Shown: positions 1 through 5,421, numbered from the stretch's first letter. The stretch: 6,271 bases of DNA from UBA1388 sp964555515 (GCA_964555515.1 CAZKSJ010000044.1:1-6271), one strand, 5' to 3'. Program-made: numbers and translations. Notes: generated by a model not told the origin, from the sequence alone.

Positions 1-222
1 ATTGTGTCACGCATTCTCCTCTTTGCCTTCCCCTTGGCAGGCCTGATTTTATTCGTGATGATTGTCTGGGGAGGATTTGAAATGATTATGGGTGCCACCA
101 GCAAAGGCATGGAAGCCGGCCGGCAACGAGTCACCGCCGCAATTGTCGGTTTCATCCTCCTCTTTTCTTCCTATTGGATTATGCAGATCATCCAATACGT
201 GTTTGGCGTGGTGATTCTCTAA
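1..222 (+). CDS. Pilin-like two-helix membrane protein (T4SS pilin / VirB2-TrbC-like), 5'-truncated by the window
   Basis: The frame is open from base 1 and ends at TAA 220-222, giving 73 visible residues. Two hydrophobic segments (about 5-26 and 44-66) flank a short polar loop ending in AGRQRVTAA. This layout and the motif W-x-G-F-x-x-I, then G-A, loop, R-x-x-(V/L)-T-A-A-(I/V)-V-G-F match the C-terminal two thirds of the complete protein at 5422-5790 (the pair TAAIVGF / TAAVVGF is nearly identical). By that alignment roughly 45 N-terminal residues, including the export signal, lie left of the window, so the GTG at 4 is probably not the true start. Family knowledge: such small proteins are predicted subunits of a conjugation-like or type IV secretion pilus, inserted in the cytoplasmic membrane. 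The exact family is inferred from topology and motif, not from a search. It converges with the UppS gene 85 bp away. Confidence 0.75.
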   Translation: MVSRILLFAFPLAGLILFVMIVWGGFEMIMGATSKGMEAGRQRVTAAIVGFILLFSSYWIMQIIQYVFGVVIL

Positions 223-307
223 AAAAAATCTTCTGGAGCATTTGCAATTGTTTTTCTAAAAAGAGCCTTATCCGCGCGTAAGCGGTCGAGCATACAACTC
301 TGCTAGT

Positions 308-1051
308 TCAATTTCCACCAAACCGTCGTTCGCGATTGTCAAAATCAAGCAATAGTTGATCCAATCTTTCTGGCGTAAATTCTGGAAAATAAAACTTAGG
401 GAAAGCAAACTCGGCATACTGGCTCTGCCAAGGCATAAATCCTGACAAACGCTGTTCGCCACTAGTGCGAATAATCAAGTCTGGGTCAGGAATGTCGGCA
501 GTATCTAGGTAAGTCTTAATCAACTCGGGACATACCGCACCATTGCTGGGATCAATTTTGCCTGCCTTCACATCCCGCGCCAAATGCCTGACCGCTCTCG
601 TCAACTCATCTCGCCCGCCATAATTGACGGCAAAAACTAGTGTTATTCCAGAATTGTTGACAGACTTTTTGATCGCGAGGGCAATTTTTTCTTGCACATC
701 CGGAGGCAACTGCGAAATATCGCCGATCGCCTTCACCCTCGCTCCCTTTTCAATGATTTTGTCCAGTTGCCTGCCAAAAAATTCGCGAAAGAGGCCAAAT
801 AAACCCTCCACCTCATTGTGCTCTCTACGCCAGTTTTCCGTACTAAACACCCAAAAAGTCAGGTACTTAACTCCATGGTCTGACGCCCGATTTACCAAGG
901 GTTCAAACACATCTTCAATGGCTTTGCGGTGACCCAATAGTGCGCTCATACCATGTTTTTTTGCCCACCGCCGATTGCCATCACAAATGATAGCCACATG
1001 CTGGGGTGGATGATCTAGTAAAACTAATTTTTGATGATGGTGCCCTGCCAT
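308..1051 (-). CDS. uppS: Undecaprenyl diphosphate synthase (cis-prenyltransferase)
   Basis: This enzyme adds several isopentenyl diphosphate units in cis to farnesyl diphosphate, making the C55 carrier lipid for peptidoglycan and other envelope polymers at the cytoplasmic membrane face. The 247 residues are close to E. coli UppS (253), and every diagnostic block is present in order: HVAIICDGNRRWA (18-30) with catalytic Asp24, STENW (70-74), NYGGR (143-147), DLIIRTSGEQR (191-201) with the two phosphate-binding arginines Arg195 and Arg201, YAE (212-214) and the C-terminal NRERRFGG (239-246). Cys23 and Arg27 stand where E. coli has Met and Gly; Arg at the second position is common in the family. 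The ATG at 1051 lies inside the 3' end of the kinase gene (28-nt overlap), preceded by GGAGG and a 3-nt spacer, so translational coupling is likely. Product chain length cannot be read from sequence alone. Confidence 0.96.
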   Translation of the reverse strand: MAGHHHQKLVLLDHPPQHVAIICDGNRRWAKKHGMSALLGHRKAIEDVFEPLVNRASDHGVKYLTFWVFSTENWRREHNEVEGLFGLFREFFGRQLDKIIEKGARVKAIGDISQLPPDVQEKIALAIKKSVNNSGITLVFAVNYGGRDELTRAVRHLARDVKAGKIDPSNGAVCPELIKTYLDTADIPDPDLIIRTSGEQRLSGFMPWQSQYAEFAFPKFYFPEFTPERLDQLLLDFDNRERRFGGN

Positions 1052-1842
1052 TTTCCTCCGAGTAATGCTTGATATAAATTGTTTGGTTTTAATCCAGACA
1101 AAATCTTGCTTTCAATACCGTATTCTAACAATTGTAACGATTCTTCAATTTTATGCCACATGCCGCCGGTCACATCCATGCCATTAGTTTCACCAATTAG
1201 TTGCTTAACCTGACTGGCTGATGGCGGTGTAATCATCTCGATCGTTTGGCCAGCTTGATCTAAAACTCCCGCGACTTCGGTGACATGAATAATCTCCTTC
1301 ACTTGGAACTGCCCTTTTGGTAAATTCTTGGCGATGTGCGCGAGCACTTTTTCTGTAGACCAAATCGTACAACCCTGCACTTGGTCTATAATTACATCGC
1401 CGCCAGTGACTGGTAGTAAACTCTTGGAAAGGTATTCAATGAGCACGTTGGGGTTCCAACTGGCGGGCTTTGTCTCTCTGGTCACCAGAGAATTACTAAA
1501 TAGATAACTCACAGCTGGAACATTGGCAGCCAGAAACTGACCGACCACCAGCCGATTGAGCTGGGCAGCACAATCTTGGGTAATGGCCATACCCAATCTG
1601 CCCCGATCATCTTCAAAACCGTTGATCGTTTGATACTGATGAGCGGGTACGTGGCCATAACTTCCCTGACCATGACCAATGATTAGCAAATTTGATATCT
1701 CACTCTGGGCGCGTACAATTTCAGAGACTAACCGCTTTAAGACTTGAGGTCGTAGCATCATTGATTTGGTTTTGTCTGTGATGAGGGCCCCACCGAGTTT
1801 GATGAGGGTCAATGATTGAGAGTTTGTTTGAGATTTTTCCAT
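1024..1842 (-). CDS. Isopentenyl phosphate kinase (amino acid kinase superfamily)
   Basis: IPK phosphorylates isopentenyl phosphate with ATP to isopentenyl diphosphate, the last step of the archaeal-type (alternative) mevalonate route. The 272-residue protein follows the Methanocaldococcus IPK pattern: LIKLGGALITDK (13-24, phosphate-binding Lys15 and Gly-Gly), HGQGSYGH (57-64), LLPVTGGDVIID (142-153), HVTEVAGVL (186-194), GMDVTGGMWHK (221-231) and NNLYQALLGG..GT near the end. His64, ending the GSYGH motif, matches the catalytic His of archaeal IPK that separates it from carbamate and glutamate kinases. Two oddities: HGGG is HGQG here (Gln59), and the usual SGDD segment is replaced by STEK (162-165). 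The start ATG at 1842 has no visible Shine-Dalgarno and follows a 17-nt, almost pure A/T spacer after the Nudix gene. UppS downstream uses the IPP that IPK makes. Kinase family is very secure; exact substrate is inferred from the His motif and neighbours. Confidence 0.92.
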   Translation of the reverse strand: MEKSQTNSQSLTLIKLGGALITDKTKSMMLRPQVLKRLVSEIVRAQSEISNLLIIGHGQGSYGHVPAHQYQTINGFEDDRGRLGMAITQDCAAQLNRLVVGQFLAANVPAVSYLFSNSLVTRETKPASWNPNVLIEYLSKSLLPVTGGDVIIDQVQGCTIWSTEKVLAHIAKNLPKGQFQVKEIIHVTEVAGVLDQAGQTIEMITPPSASQVKQLIGETNGMDVTGGMWHKIEESLQLLEYGIESKILSGLKPNNLYQALLGGKWQGTIIKN

Positions 1843-1859
1843 ATCATAATTAATAATTA

Positions 1860-2780
1860 TTAGGCGGAATGTTGCCGCGGTAATCTCTGATCACTCCGAG
1901 TGGATGGAACTAAATAATTACGCTGGCCTTCAGGTAACTCATCTAGATGTATTTGGCCTTCATGATCAAAAAAGCCATTATTCAAAGCCAATCTTGATTC
2001 TGGGATGCCCTCAATGGCAACAAATCGATCGTCATACAAAAATCTATCTGGCAAATACTGCTGTCGGTGAGCAATGGTCTGATAAGCCTGTCTATTATAT
2101 GCTTGAATAACCGGCACTGCATCTTCACCCATTCGTGTTAACCACCAAATTTGGGCTGCTACCAAACTATGTGGTCTCAAAATATCCTCTGGATCACCCA
2201 ACTTTGCTGCGCCGGATACAAATGCTTCGAAGAGCTCGTGAATTTTAGATAATTCAAACCAACATGCTTTAACGCGGCGGACTTCCCCAGCTACTATTTG
2301 TTCAATTTCAACTTGTGTCTCTCTGGGAAGAGCGTCAAAAGGAATGTGCATGCTCGTGACTGCGGCAACATCAATTGCAGTTGAATAGAACTTATTAATT
2401 TGTGCTGCGATAAACGGAAAGGCTTGCATAATGATTGTGCCAAGAATCTCGTCAGGTTTAAGTTCATTCTGAAGAGCTAACTCTTCTGTCATTTCTGCAG
2501 CAATCGTCTCAAGGGCTGTCTCGTTACCACTTCTAGCACCACCGGGGAAACTCCAAGAAGGCCGGCGATGGGTATAAGTCGTTCGCCACTTTAATGAACC
2601 CGCCATTTCTTGAAACTTAGCCCAATCAGAAAAGAGAAAAACCTCAGTTATGCCAGGTTTATAGAGTCTATCGCGACCGATGACCGCCACCGCTCCCAGC
2701 CGTCGATCATCCACGGCATCTCTGGACTGGCAATCAAGTGGAGTAGGAGTAATTTTTATTTCTTGATTGGTCACACTCAT
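1860..2780 (-). CDS. Nudix-box hydrolase-like protein with long C-terminal extension
   Basis: A Nudix box lies at residues 81-103: Gly81, five residues, Glu87, seven residues, then AEMTEELAL. This fits G-x5-E-x7-REUxEExGU with Ala95 for Arg and Ala102 for Gly; the metal-binding Glu96, Glu99 and Glu100 are kept. It is preceded by the typical PSWSFPGG strand-turn (74-81) and by a beta strand RRLGAVAVIG (26-35). The Nudix fold should cover roughly 25-175; residues about 185-306 are a mixed helical, Trp/Tyr-rich extension I do not recognise. Family knowledge: Nudix enzymes split nucleoside or prenyl diphosphates (X-O-P-P) using Mg2+. The substrate is unknown here; the IPK and uppS neighbours suggest, but do not show, a prenyl diphosphate or nucleotide role. 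It is not isopentenyl diphosphate isomerase type 1, since that enzyme's Cys and Glu motifs are absent. ATG 2780 overlaps the upstream stop by one base (TAATG) and has AGAGGA six bases upstream. Confidence 0.85.
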   Translation of the reverse strand: MSVTNQEIKITPTPLDCQSRDAVDDRRLGAVAVIGRDRLYKPGITEVFLFSDWAKFQEMAGSLKWRTTYTHRRPSWSFPGGARSGNETALETIAAEMTEELALQNELKPDEILGTIIMQAFPFIAAQINKFYSTAIDVAAVTSMHIPFDALPRETQVEIEQIVAGEVRRVKACWFELSKIHELFEAFVSGAAKLGDPEDILRPHSLVAAQIWWLTRMGEDAVPVIQAYNRQAYQTIAHRQQYLPDRFLYDDRFVAIEGIPESRLALNNGFFDHEGQIHLDELPEGQRNYLVPSTRSDQRLPRQHSA

Positions 2781-2959
2781 TACAAGTCCTCTTGATCAAA
2801 ATTGCGATCATTATCTAGCCCTAGCTCAAACCTCGGCTGACTGAGCGCTTCTAAAATTAAGTAGTCGTCCCAAAAATCAAACATTTTCCTAATTTCCCCA
2901 ATTTGTTCGGCTCTGCTAGCCTGATCCATAACCGGAACCTGTGCCGCTGCCTCAATCAT
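2780..2959 (-). CDS. Small acidic hypothetical protein (59-60 aa)
   Basis: No family recognised. The product is short, soluble and acidic, with a predicted central helix containing an aromatic patch (MFDFWDDYLILEAL) and a charged, Asp/Asn-rich C-terminus. It is supported as a gene mainly by its position: its start overlaps the stop of the upstream gene and its own TAA overlaps the Nudix ATG (TAATG). Two consecutive ATGs are available (2962 and 2959). A GGAGG at 2968-2964 on this strand is only 1 nt from the first but 4 nt from the second, and the second matches the spacing of its neighbours, so 2959 is preferred. With that start the junction reads TGATG, a one-base overlap suited to termination-reinitiation. 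The tight coupling suggests a product needed together with the adjacent 147-residue protein or the Nudix protein. Confidence 0.62.
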   Translation of the reverse strand: MIEAAAQVPVMDQASRAEQIGEIRKMFDFWDDYLILEALSQPRFELGLDNDRNFDQEDL

Positions 2960-3402
2960 CATTCCTCCATTTCACCTGCCTGATCTTTATTGCCAGTAAT
3001 CAGCTCAGCCAGGAGTTGAGCAAGAGCTCTCATTACCAACCAATGATCTTGATCACTAAGTCTGTCATAAAAAGACTTATATTCTTGTCTTCTATGAGCT
3101 GGATGAACAATCATGTCTTCCAACCAACCCTGTTTGTCTTCTGGAGAGATATTAACCAGTTTCTCGCCGATCATTATGCGGATCAATTCGATATTCTGAT
3201 TATTAATTTCCATCACGCGTTGGCGATCAGCAACTAATTCAGCAAATCGGCGATCTTCTTTTAGTTCCTTTGGTTCCCCCGCACTCACTTCATCAACACC
3301 CTCCTGATTTCCAGTGAGAACAGCTGGGAGTGACTTATCTGGATTTTGTAAATCTTCTACTGGCCAACCATTTCCTCCGGTAATTTCACTATTTGATATC
3401 AT
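2959..3402 (-). CDS. Hypothetical soluble protein (147 aa), disordered N-terminus plus helical domain
   Basis: No family recognised. Residues 1-50 are rich in Gly, Asn, Pro, Glu and Ser and look disordered. Residues 50-137 look helical: an amphipathic stretch (KEDRRFAELVADRQRVMEIN, about 48-67), a middle section with the segment EDMIVHPAHRRQEY (95-108), and a C-terminal hydrophobic helix, WLVMRALAQLLAELI (121-135), too short and interrupted to be a confident membrane span. There is no signal peptide and no cysteine. ATG 3402 has AAAGGA four bases upstream. The stop TGA (2961-2959) is fused to the next gene's ATG. Gene identity is supported by the Shine-Dalgarno, the overlap and an uninterrupted frame of 147 codons; function is unknown. 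Confidence 0.7.
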   Translation of the reverse strand: MISNSEITGGNGWPVEDLQNPDKSLPAVLTGNQEGVDEVSAGEPKELKEDRRFAELVADRQRVMEINNQNIELIRIMIGEKLVNISPEDKQGWLEDMIVHPAHRRQEYKSFYDRLSDQDHWLVMRALAQLLAELITGNKDQAGEMEE

Positions 3403-3430
3403 CGTTTCCTTTCTTTCTTCGGGCAGCTAA

Positions 3431-3450
3431 AAATATACAGATTTAATCTG
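3431..3450 (-). terminator. Weak terminator-like hairpin at the end of the 148-aa gene
   Basis: On the minus strand CAGAT-TAA-ATCTG (a near-perfect palindrome at plus 3438-3450) overlaps the stop codon of the 148-residue protein gene and is followed by TATATTTTT. The stem is short and A/T-rich, so at most it would end transcription partially before the 147-residue gene. It may be chance. Confidence 0.25.
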
Positions 3451-3889
3451 CGGCTTCTTGATCCGCGGTTTGTTGCATTGCTTCTTCCAACATTTCCATT
3501 AATAACGGCAACGCCAATGAAGATGGCTCTGGGTTGTAGCCATTGCTGGCGACATCATGACGACCATTAGTGCGAGTTGATTCATCTTCCAGTTTGTGCC
3601 CATTAGTCCTCAGATCATCAGAATGAGGTCTCAATTGGCCATTGGAGCCCTGTGTTTTATCTGCGAAATGATCTTTTCCATTGTTTTGACCAATGCCAAA
3701 ACCATTCGACTTATCAATCGCAAACTGGTGTCTAGTTGCCAGAGTCTGACGAACAAATTCTCCAACTGACTGTTGTCTTGGGGGAAAGTGAATTTTCCCA
3801 TCAGAATCAACCGAGCCCTCAAGACGCAACATAGCTCCACGATTTCTCCACTGCGCAATCGACCCACCCATCTCGACTCTTCCTGCCAT
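3443..3889 (-). CDS. Hypothetical protein (148 aa) with WR..LEG..FPPR motif and NG-rich linker
   Basis: I do not recognise a close family. The N-terminal part (about 10-40) contains IAQWRNR, RLEG and KIHFPPR, a pattern resembling the rubredoxin-like N-terminal segment of DUF35/OB-fold proteins but without any of its zinc-binding cysteines. Residues 60-120 are low complexity with six Asn-Gly dipeptides (Asn62, 70, 83, 96, 108, 116) and look like a flexible linker. The C-terminus (124-142) is a predicted amphipathic helix, LALPLLMEMLEEAMQQ. The ATG at 3889 is chosen over the in-frame GTG at 3895 because GAGGAG (3900-3895) lies five bases upstream of the ATG and overlaps the GTG. A leader of up to 179 nt with a strong inverted repeat precedes it; the next gene follows 40 nt downstream. 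Coding status is moderately supported, function unknown. Confidence 0.65.
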   Translation of the reverse strand: MAGRVEMGGSIAQWRNRGAMLRLEGSVDSDGKIHFPPRQQSVGEFVRQTLATRHQFAIDKSNGFGIGQNNGKDHFADKTQGSNGQLRPHSDDLRTNGHKLEDESTRTNGRHDVASNGYNPEPSSLALPLLMEMLEEAMQQTADQEAAD

Positions 3890-3907
3890 ATTCACTCCTC
3901 ACGACCC

Positions 3908-3942
3908 AAAACGAGCTCCAACAACAAGCGGAGCTCTGTTTT
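3908..3942 (-). terminator. Terminator- or attenuator-like inverted repeat upstream of the 148-aa gene
   Basis: Arms AAAAC-GAGCTC (3908-3918) and GAGCTC-T-GTTTT (3931-3942) pair around a 12-nt loop with a single bulged base. Read on the minus strand the stem ends in GTTTT, only a short T run, then GGG. It sits between the membrane-protein gene and the 148-residue protein gene, 8 nt upstream of the latter's GAGGAG site, so it could be a weak terminator for the sigma/membrane genes or a leader structure affecting the next gene. On the plus strand the T-rich tail TTTTACTATTTCTT would also suit a terminator, but no plus-strand gene ends here. Confidence 0.4.
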
Positions 3943-4068
3943 ACTATTTCTTAACTCTTTAGTCGGAAAAGCTTTCCAAAATCATGCAAATTGGTCTTCT
4001 AGCCTGGAATTATTCGATTATCACCATTTAGAAAACAGTATGATCTCAAATGACAATCTCAAGCTGAT

Positions 4069-4419
4069 TCACATATTTTTATTAAACTCAAAAGTCAACA
4101 AAAACCTGATCAACAAATATAGCAACAACACCTGCCAATACACGCAAAACAAAACCAACCAATTGGCAAAAAATGGGATCAGGTCACACCCAAAGAAACC
4201 TGAACTTTGGCAAGAAAAGACAAAGCGCACGGTAGGCACAATTAGGTAATACCAGACTAATTTTGCCAAAATATAAACCGCCGACGGCAGAAAACTCATC
4301 CAAATAAAAACCTTATCGCGCACCAACGACTGCATGGTTTGATAAGGATGAAGTAGTAAGCCGAGCGTAATTTGACCAAGCGAATAGATGACTGATAAAG
4401 CTGCCGATGAATAGTTCAT
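4069..4419 (-). CDS. Polytopic membrane protein of unknown function (116-120 aa)
   Basis: An integral cytoplasmic-membrane protein. From ATG 4419 it has 116 residues, with hydrophobic stretches at about 6-23, 37-68 (long enough to bend or to be one and a half spans) and 81-110. A short basic, helical loop HPYQTMQSLVRDK (24-36) follows the first. Two cysteines (70, 78) bracket the turn between the second and third stretches. The layout faintly recalls Yip1-type membrane proteins (a hydrophobic stretch then HP..T...L), but I cannot assign it. The start is uncertain: an in-frame TTG at 4431 would give 120 residues, and neither start has a Shine-Dalgarno. It follows the 69-residue gene by 9-21 nt, so the two are probably co-transcribed and perhaps part of one membrane complex. 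Local base composition is A/T-rich, with many Leu, Phe and Tyr codons. Confidence 0.68.
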   Translation of the reverse strand: MNYSSAALSVIYSLGQITLGLLLHPYQTMQSLVRDKVFIWMSFLPSAVYILAKLVWYYLIVPTVRFVFSCQSSGFFGCDLIPFFANWLVLFCVYWQVLLLYLLIRFLLTFEFNKNM

Positions 4420-4440
4420 AAATTCATTCAAGATCGATCG

Positions 4441-4650
4441 CTATCGAAGCCGCCACTTCATGATTTCTAGTAAAAACGAAGTCATACCACTCAAAATAAC
4501 CAAAATTTGCCAAGCATAACGGCCAATGGCCGACGTTAAGGGATCTAGACCACTCGGCAAGAGGCGCTGCTTTTCCAGTTTAGCTTGAATCGCTGCCTCT
4601 TCTTTGAGGCGCTTGATAAATTCGTGCTGCGAATCTAATTGATCAATCAT
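4441..4650 (-). CDS. Small single-pass membrane protein with N-terminal helix (69 aa)
   Basis: No family recognised. Residues 2-30 form a highly charged predicted helix or coiled coil (HEFIKRLKEEAAIQAKLEKQ), then a Pro/Gly break (LPSGLDPL, 31-38) and one membrane helix at about 43-64 ending in KWRLR. The positive C-terminal end and soluble N-terminus suggest a tail-anchored-like arrangement, though orientation is not certain. ATG 4650 has a weak AGGA 3 nt upstream. The gene lies 133 nt downstream of the sigma-factor gene on the same strand and directly before the polytopic membrane protein. A small soluble helix plus one membrane span next to an ECF sigma factor is the position usually held by an anti-sigma factor, but no anti-sigma motif is seen, so this stays a hypothesis. 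Confidence 0.66.
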   Translation of the reverse strand: MIDQLDSQHEFIKRLKEEAAIQAKLEKQRLLPSGLDPLTSAIGRYAWQILVILSGMTSFLLEIMKWRLR

Positions 4651-4783
4651 TTTTCCTATTTAACAGATATGCAACTATTTATTTTGCCAACTTATCATCA
4701 TCTCTACACCAAAAATCTTTATCTGAATCGTTCTCATCCTGGTTCACAATCACGCTGGGAACGGCAACCCGGGAGAATCTCAT

Positions 4784-5389
4784 TCACCGCTCGTCCAGAT
4801 CTGGTGAAGCCACTTTGCCCAAGCCTTGAGCTGATGTCTCAATCGCCAAGTATAAACTCTTGAACTCACCCCGTGCCCGAAACAATTCCGATTCAACCGA
4901 CTTAACAGTTCTCCCCAACTCTTCAGCAATTTCCGCCACCTTTTGATTGTCCACATACTTTTTCAATAATAATTCGCGCGAGCCGTGTGTCATCTGAGCC
5001 AAAGTATCTTTGACTTTTTCTGAGGTGTCATGAGAGTTGGAAATGGGCACTCCCAATAAGAACTGCGAAAGTGGCAAAAGAGTGAGGGCTTTTTTGGCGT
5101 ACTTTTTACGGTAGTAATCAGCAACTTCATGTCTGGCCACCGCGATCATCCAGGTGTGCAAACTGGCGTTTCCCCGAAAAAGCGGCAAGTTTTTAAGGCA
5201 ACTCAAAAAAGTATCTTGCACCAACTCATGCACGTCGGCCTGCGGCTCAACCTTGGCCGCAATGTAATTTTTTATCCGTTCTTGGTAAGTGTTGTACCAA
5301 AACTCCACCGCGGTCGCGTCTCCCAGCTTGAGAAGTTCAATGATTTGCGCTTCTTCTTTCAAGCTAAATTGCGGTGTATGGCTAGACAT
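4784..5389 (-). CDS. ECF-type RNA polymerase sigma factor (sigma-70 family)
   Basis: This protein directs RNA polymerase to a specific promoter set. In 201-residue numbering, region sigma-2 (about 25-96) includes ADVHELVQDTFLSCLKNL (51-68), FRGNASLHTWMIAVARHEV (71-89) and a basic end, YYRKK, the classic ECF pattern for core binding and -10 recognition. A variable linker (97-128) leads to region sigma-4 (about 129-176), whose helix-turn-helix VAEIAEELGRTVKSVESELFRARGEFK matches the -35 binding module. There is no sigma-3 domain, hence ECF. A tail of about 24 residues follows. An in-frame ATG at 5407 would add six residues, but the ATG at 5389 has GAGGAG three bases upstream, and the predicted transcription start (about 5401) lies downstream of 5407, so 5389 is preferred. 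It is divergent from the 5422 pilin gene with overlapping promoters. Target genes cannot be told from this window. Confidence 0.93.
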   Translation of the reverse strand: MSSHTPQFSLKEEAQIIELLKLGDATAVEFWYNTYQERIKNYIAAKVEPQADVHELVQDTFLSCLKNLPLFRGNASLHTWMIAVARHEVADYYRKKYAKKALTLLPLSQFLLGVPISNSHDTSEKVKDTLAQMTHGSRELLLKKYVDNQKVAEIAEELGRTVKSVESELFRARGEFKSLYLAIETSAQGLGKVASPDLDER

Positions 5390-5412
5390 ATTCTCCTCAA
5401 TACCCATATAAT
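5383..5412 (+). promoter_or_regulatory. Sigma-70-type promoter for the 5422 pilin gene
   Basis: TAGACA at 5383-5388 (five of six to TTGACA), an 18-bp spacer and a perfect TATAAT at 5407-5412. The expected start point, about 5419, is only 3 nt before the ATG at 5422, so the transcript would be leaderless or nearly so; there is no Shine-Dalgarno. The -35 element overlaps the start codon of the divergent sigma gene. Confidence 0.72.
5393..5398 (-). promoter_or_regulatory. Ribosome binding site that fixes the sigma-factor start
   Basis: GAGGAG on the minus strand, 3 nt upstream of the ATG at 5389. It lies downstream of the alternative in-frame ATG at 5407 and therefore argues for the shorter 201-residue product. 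Confidence 0.7.
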
Positions 5413-5416
5413 ACCA
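5408..5416 (-). promoter_or_regulatory. Extended -10 promoter for the sigma-factor gene
   Basis: On the minus strand TGG-TATTAT (5416-5408) is an extended -10 element, which can work without a good -35; none is seen. The predicted start, about 5401, gives a 12-nt leader containing GAGGAG. Five base pairs are shared with the plus-strand TATAAT, so the two promoters form one bidirectional unit. Confidence 0.6.
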
Positions 5417-5421
5417 TTGCC

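Noticed and set aside
272..285. CCGC-GCGTAA-GCGG hairpin between the converging pilin and uppS genes, as a terminator
   Set aside because: The stem is only 4 bp and the T run on the minus strand (258-262) is 9 nt away; too weak to annotate as a terminator.
624..932. Plus-strand open frame inside uppS
   Set aside because: Antisense shadow of a gene with all its catalytic motifs; no support of its own.
1843..1859. A/T-only spacer with TAATTAT direct repeats before IPK as a promoter
   Set aside because: No hexamer fits the TATAAT-N9-ATG pattern and no -35 is visible; simple A/T richness explains it.
3773..4249. Plus-strand open frame of 158 codons across the minus-strand gap
   Set aside because: Composition is atypical (very rich in Asn, Ser, His, Lys), with no motif, and it is antisense to two better-supported minus-strand genes; it looks like a chance frame in A/T-rich DNA.
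4690..4770. Short minus-strand frame of about 20 codons between the sigma gene and the 69-aa gene
   Set aside because: Too short, with no good ribosome site and no recognisable peptide feature; the 133-nt gap otherwise shows nothing firm.
4795..4804. Perfect palindrome CCAGATCTGG as an operator
   Set aside because: It lies inside the 3' end of the sigma-factor coding region with no second copy; a 10-bp palindrome can occur by chance.
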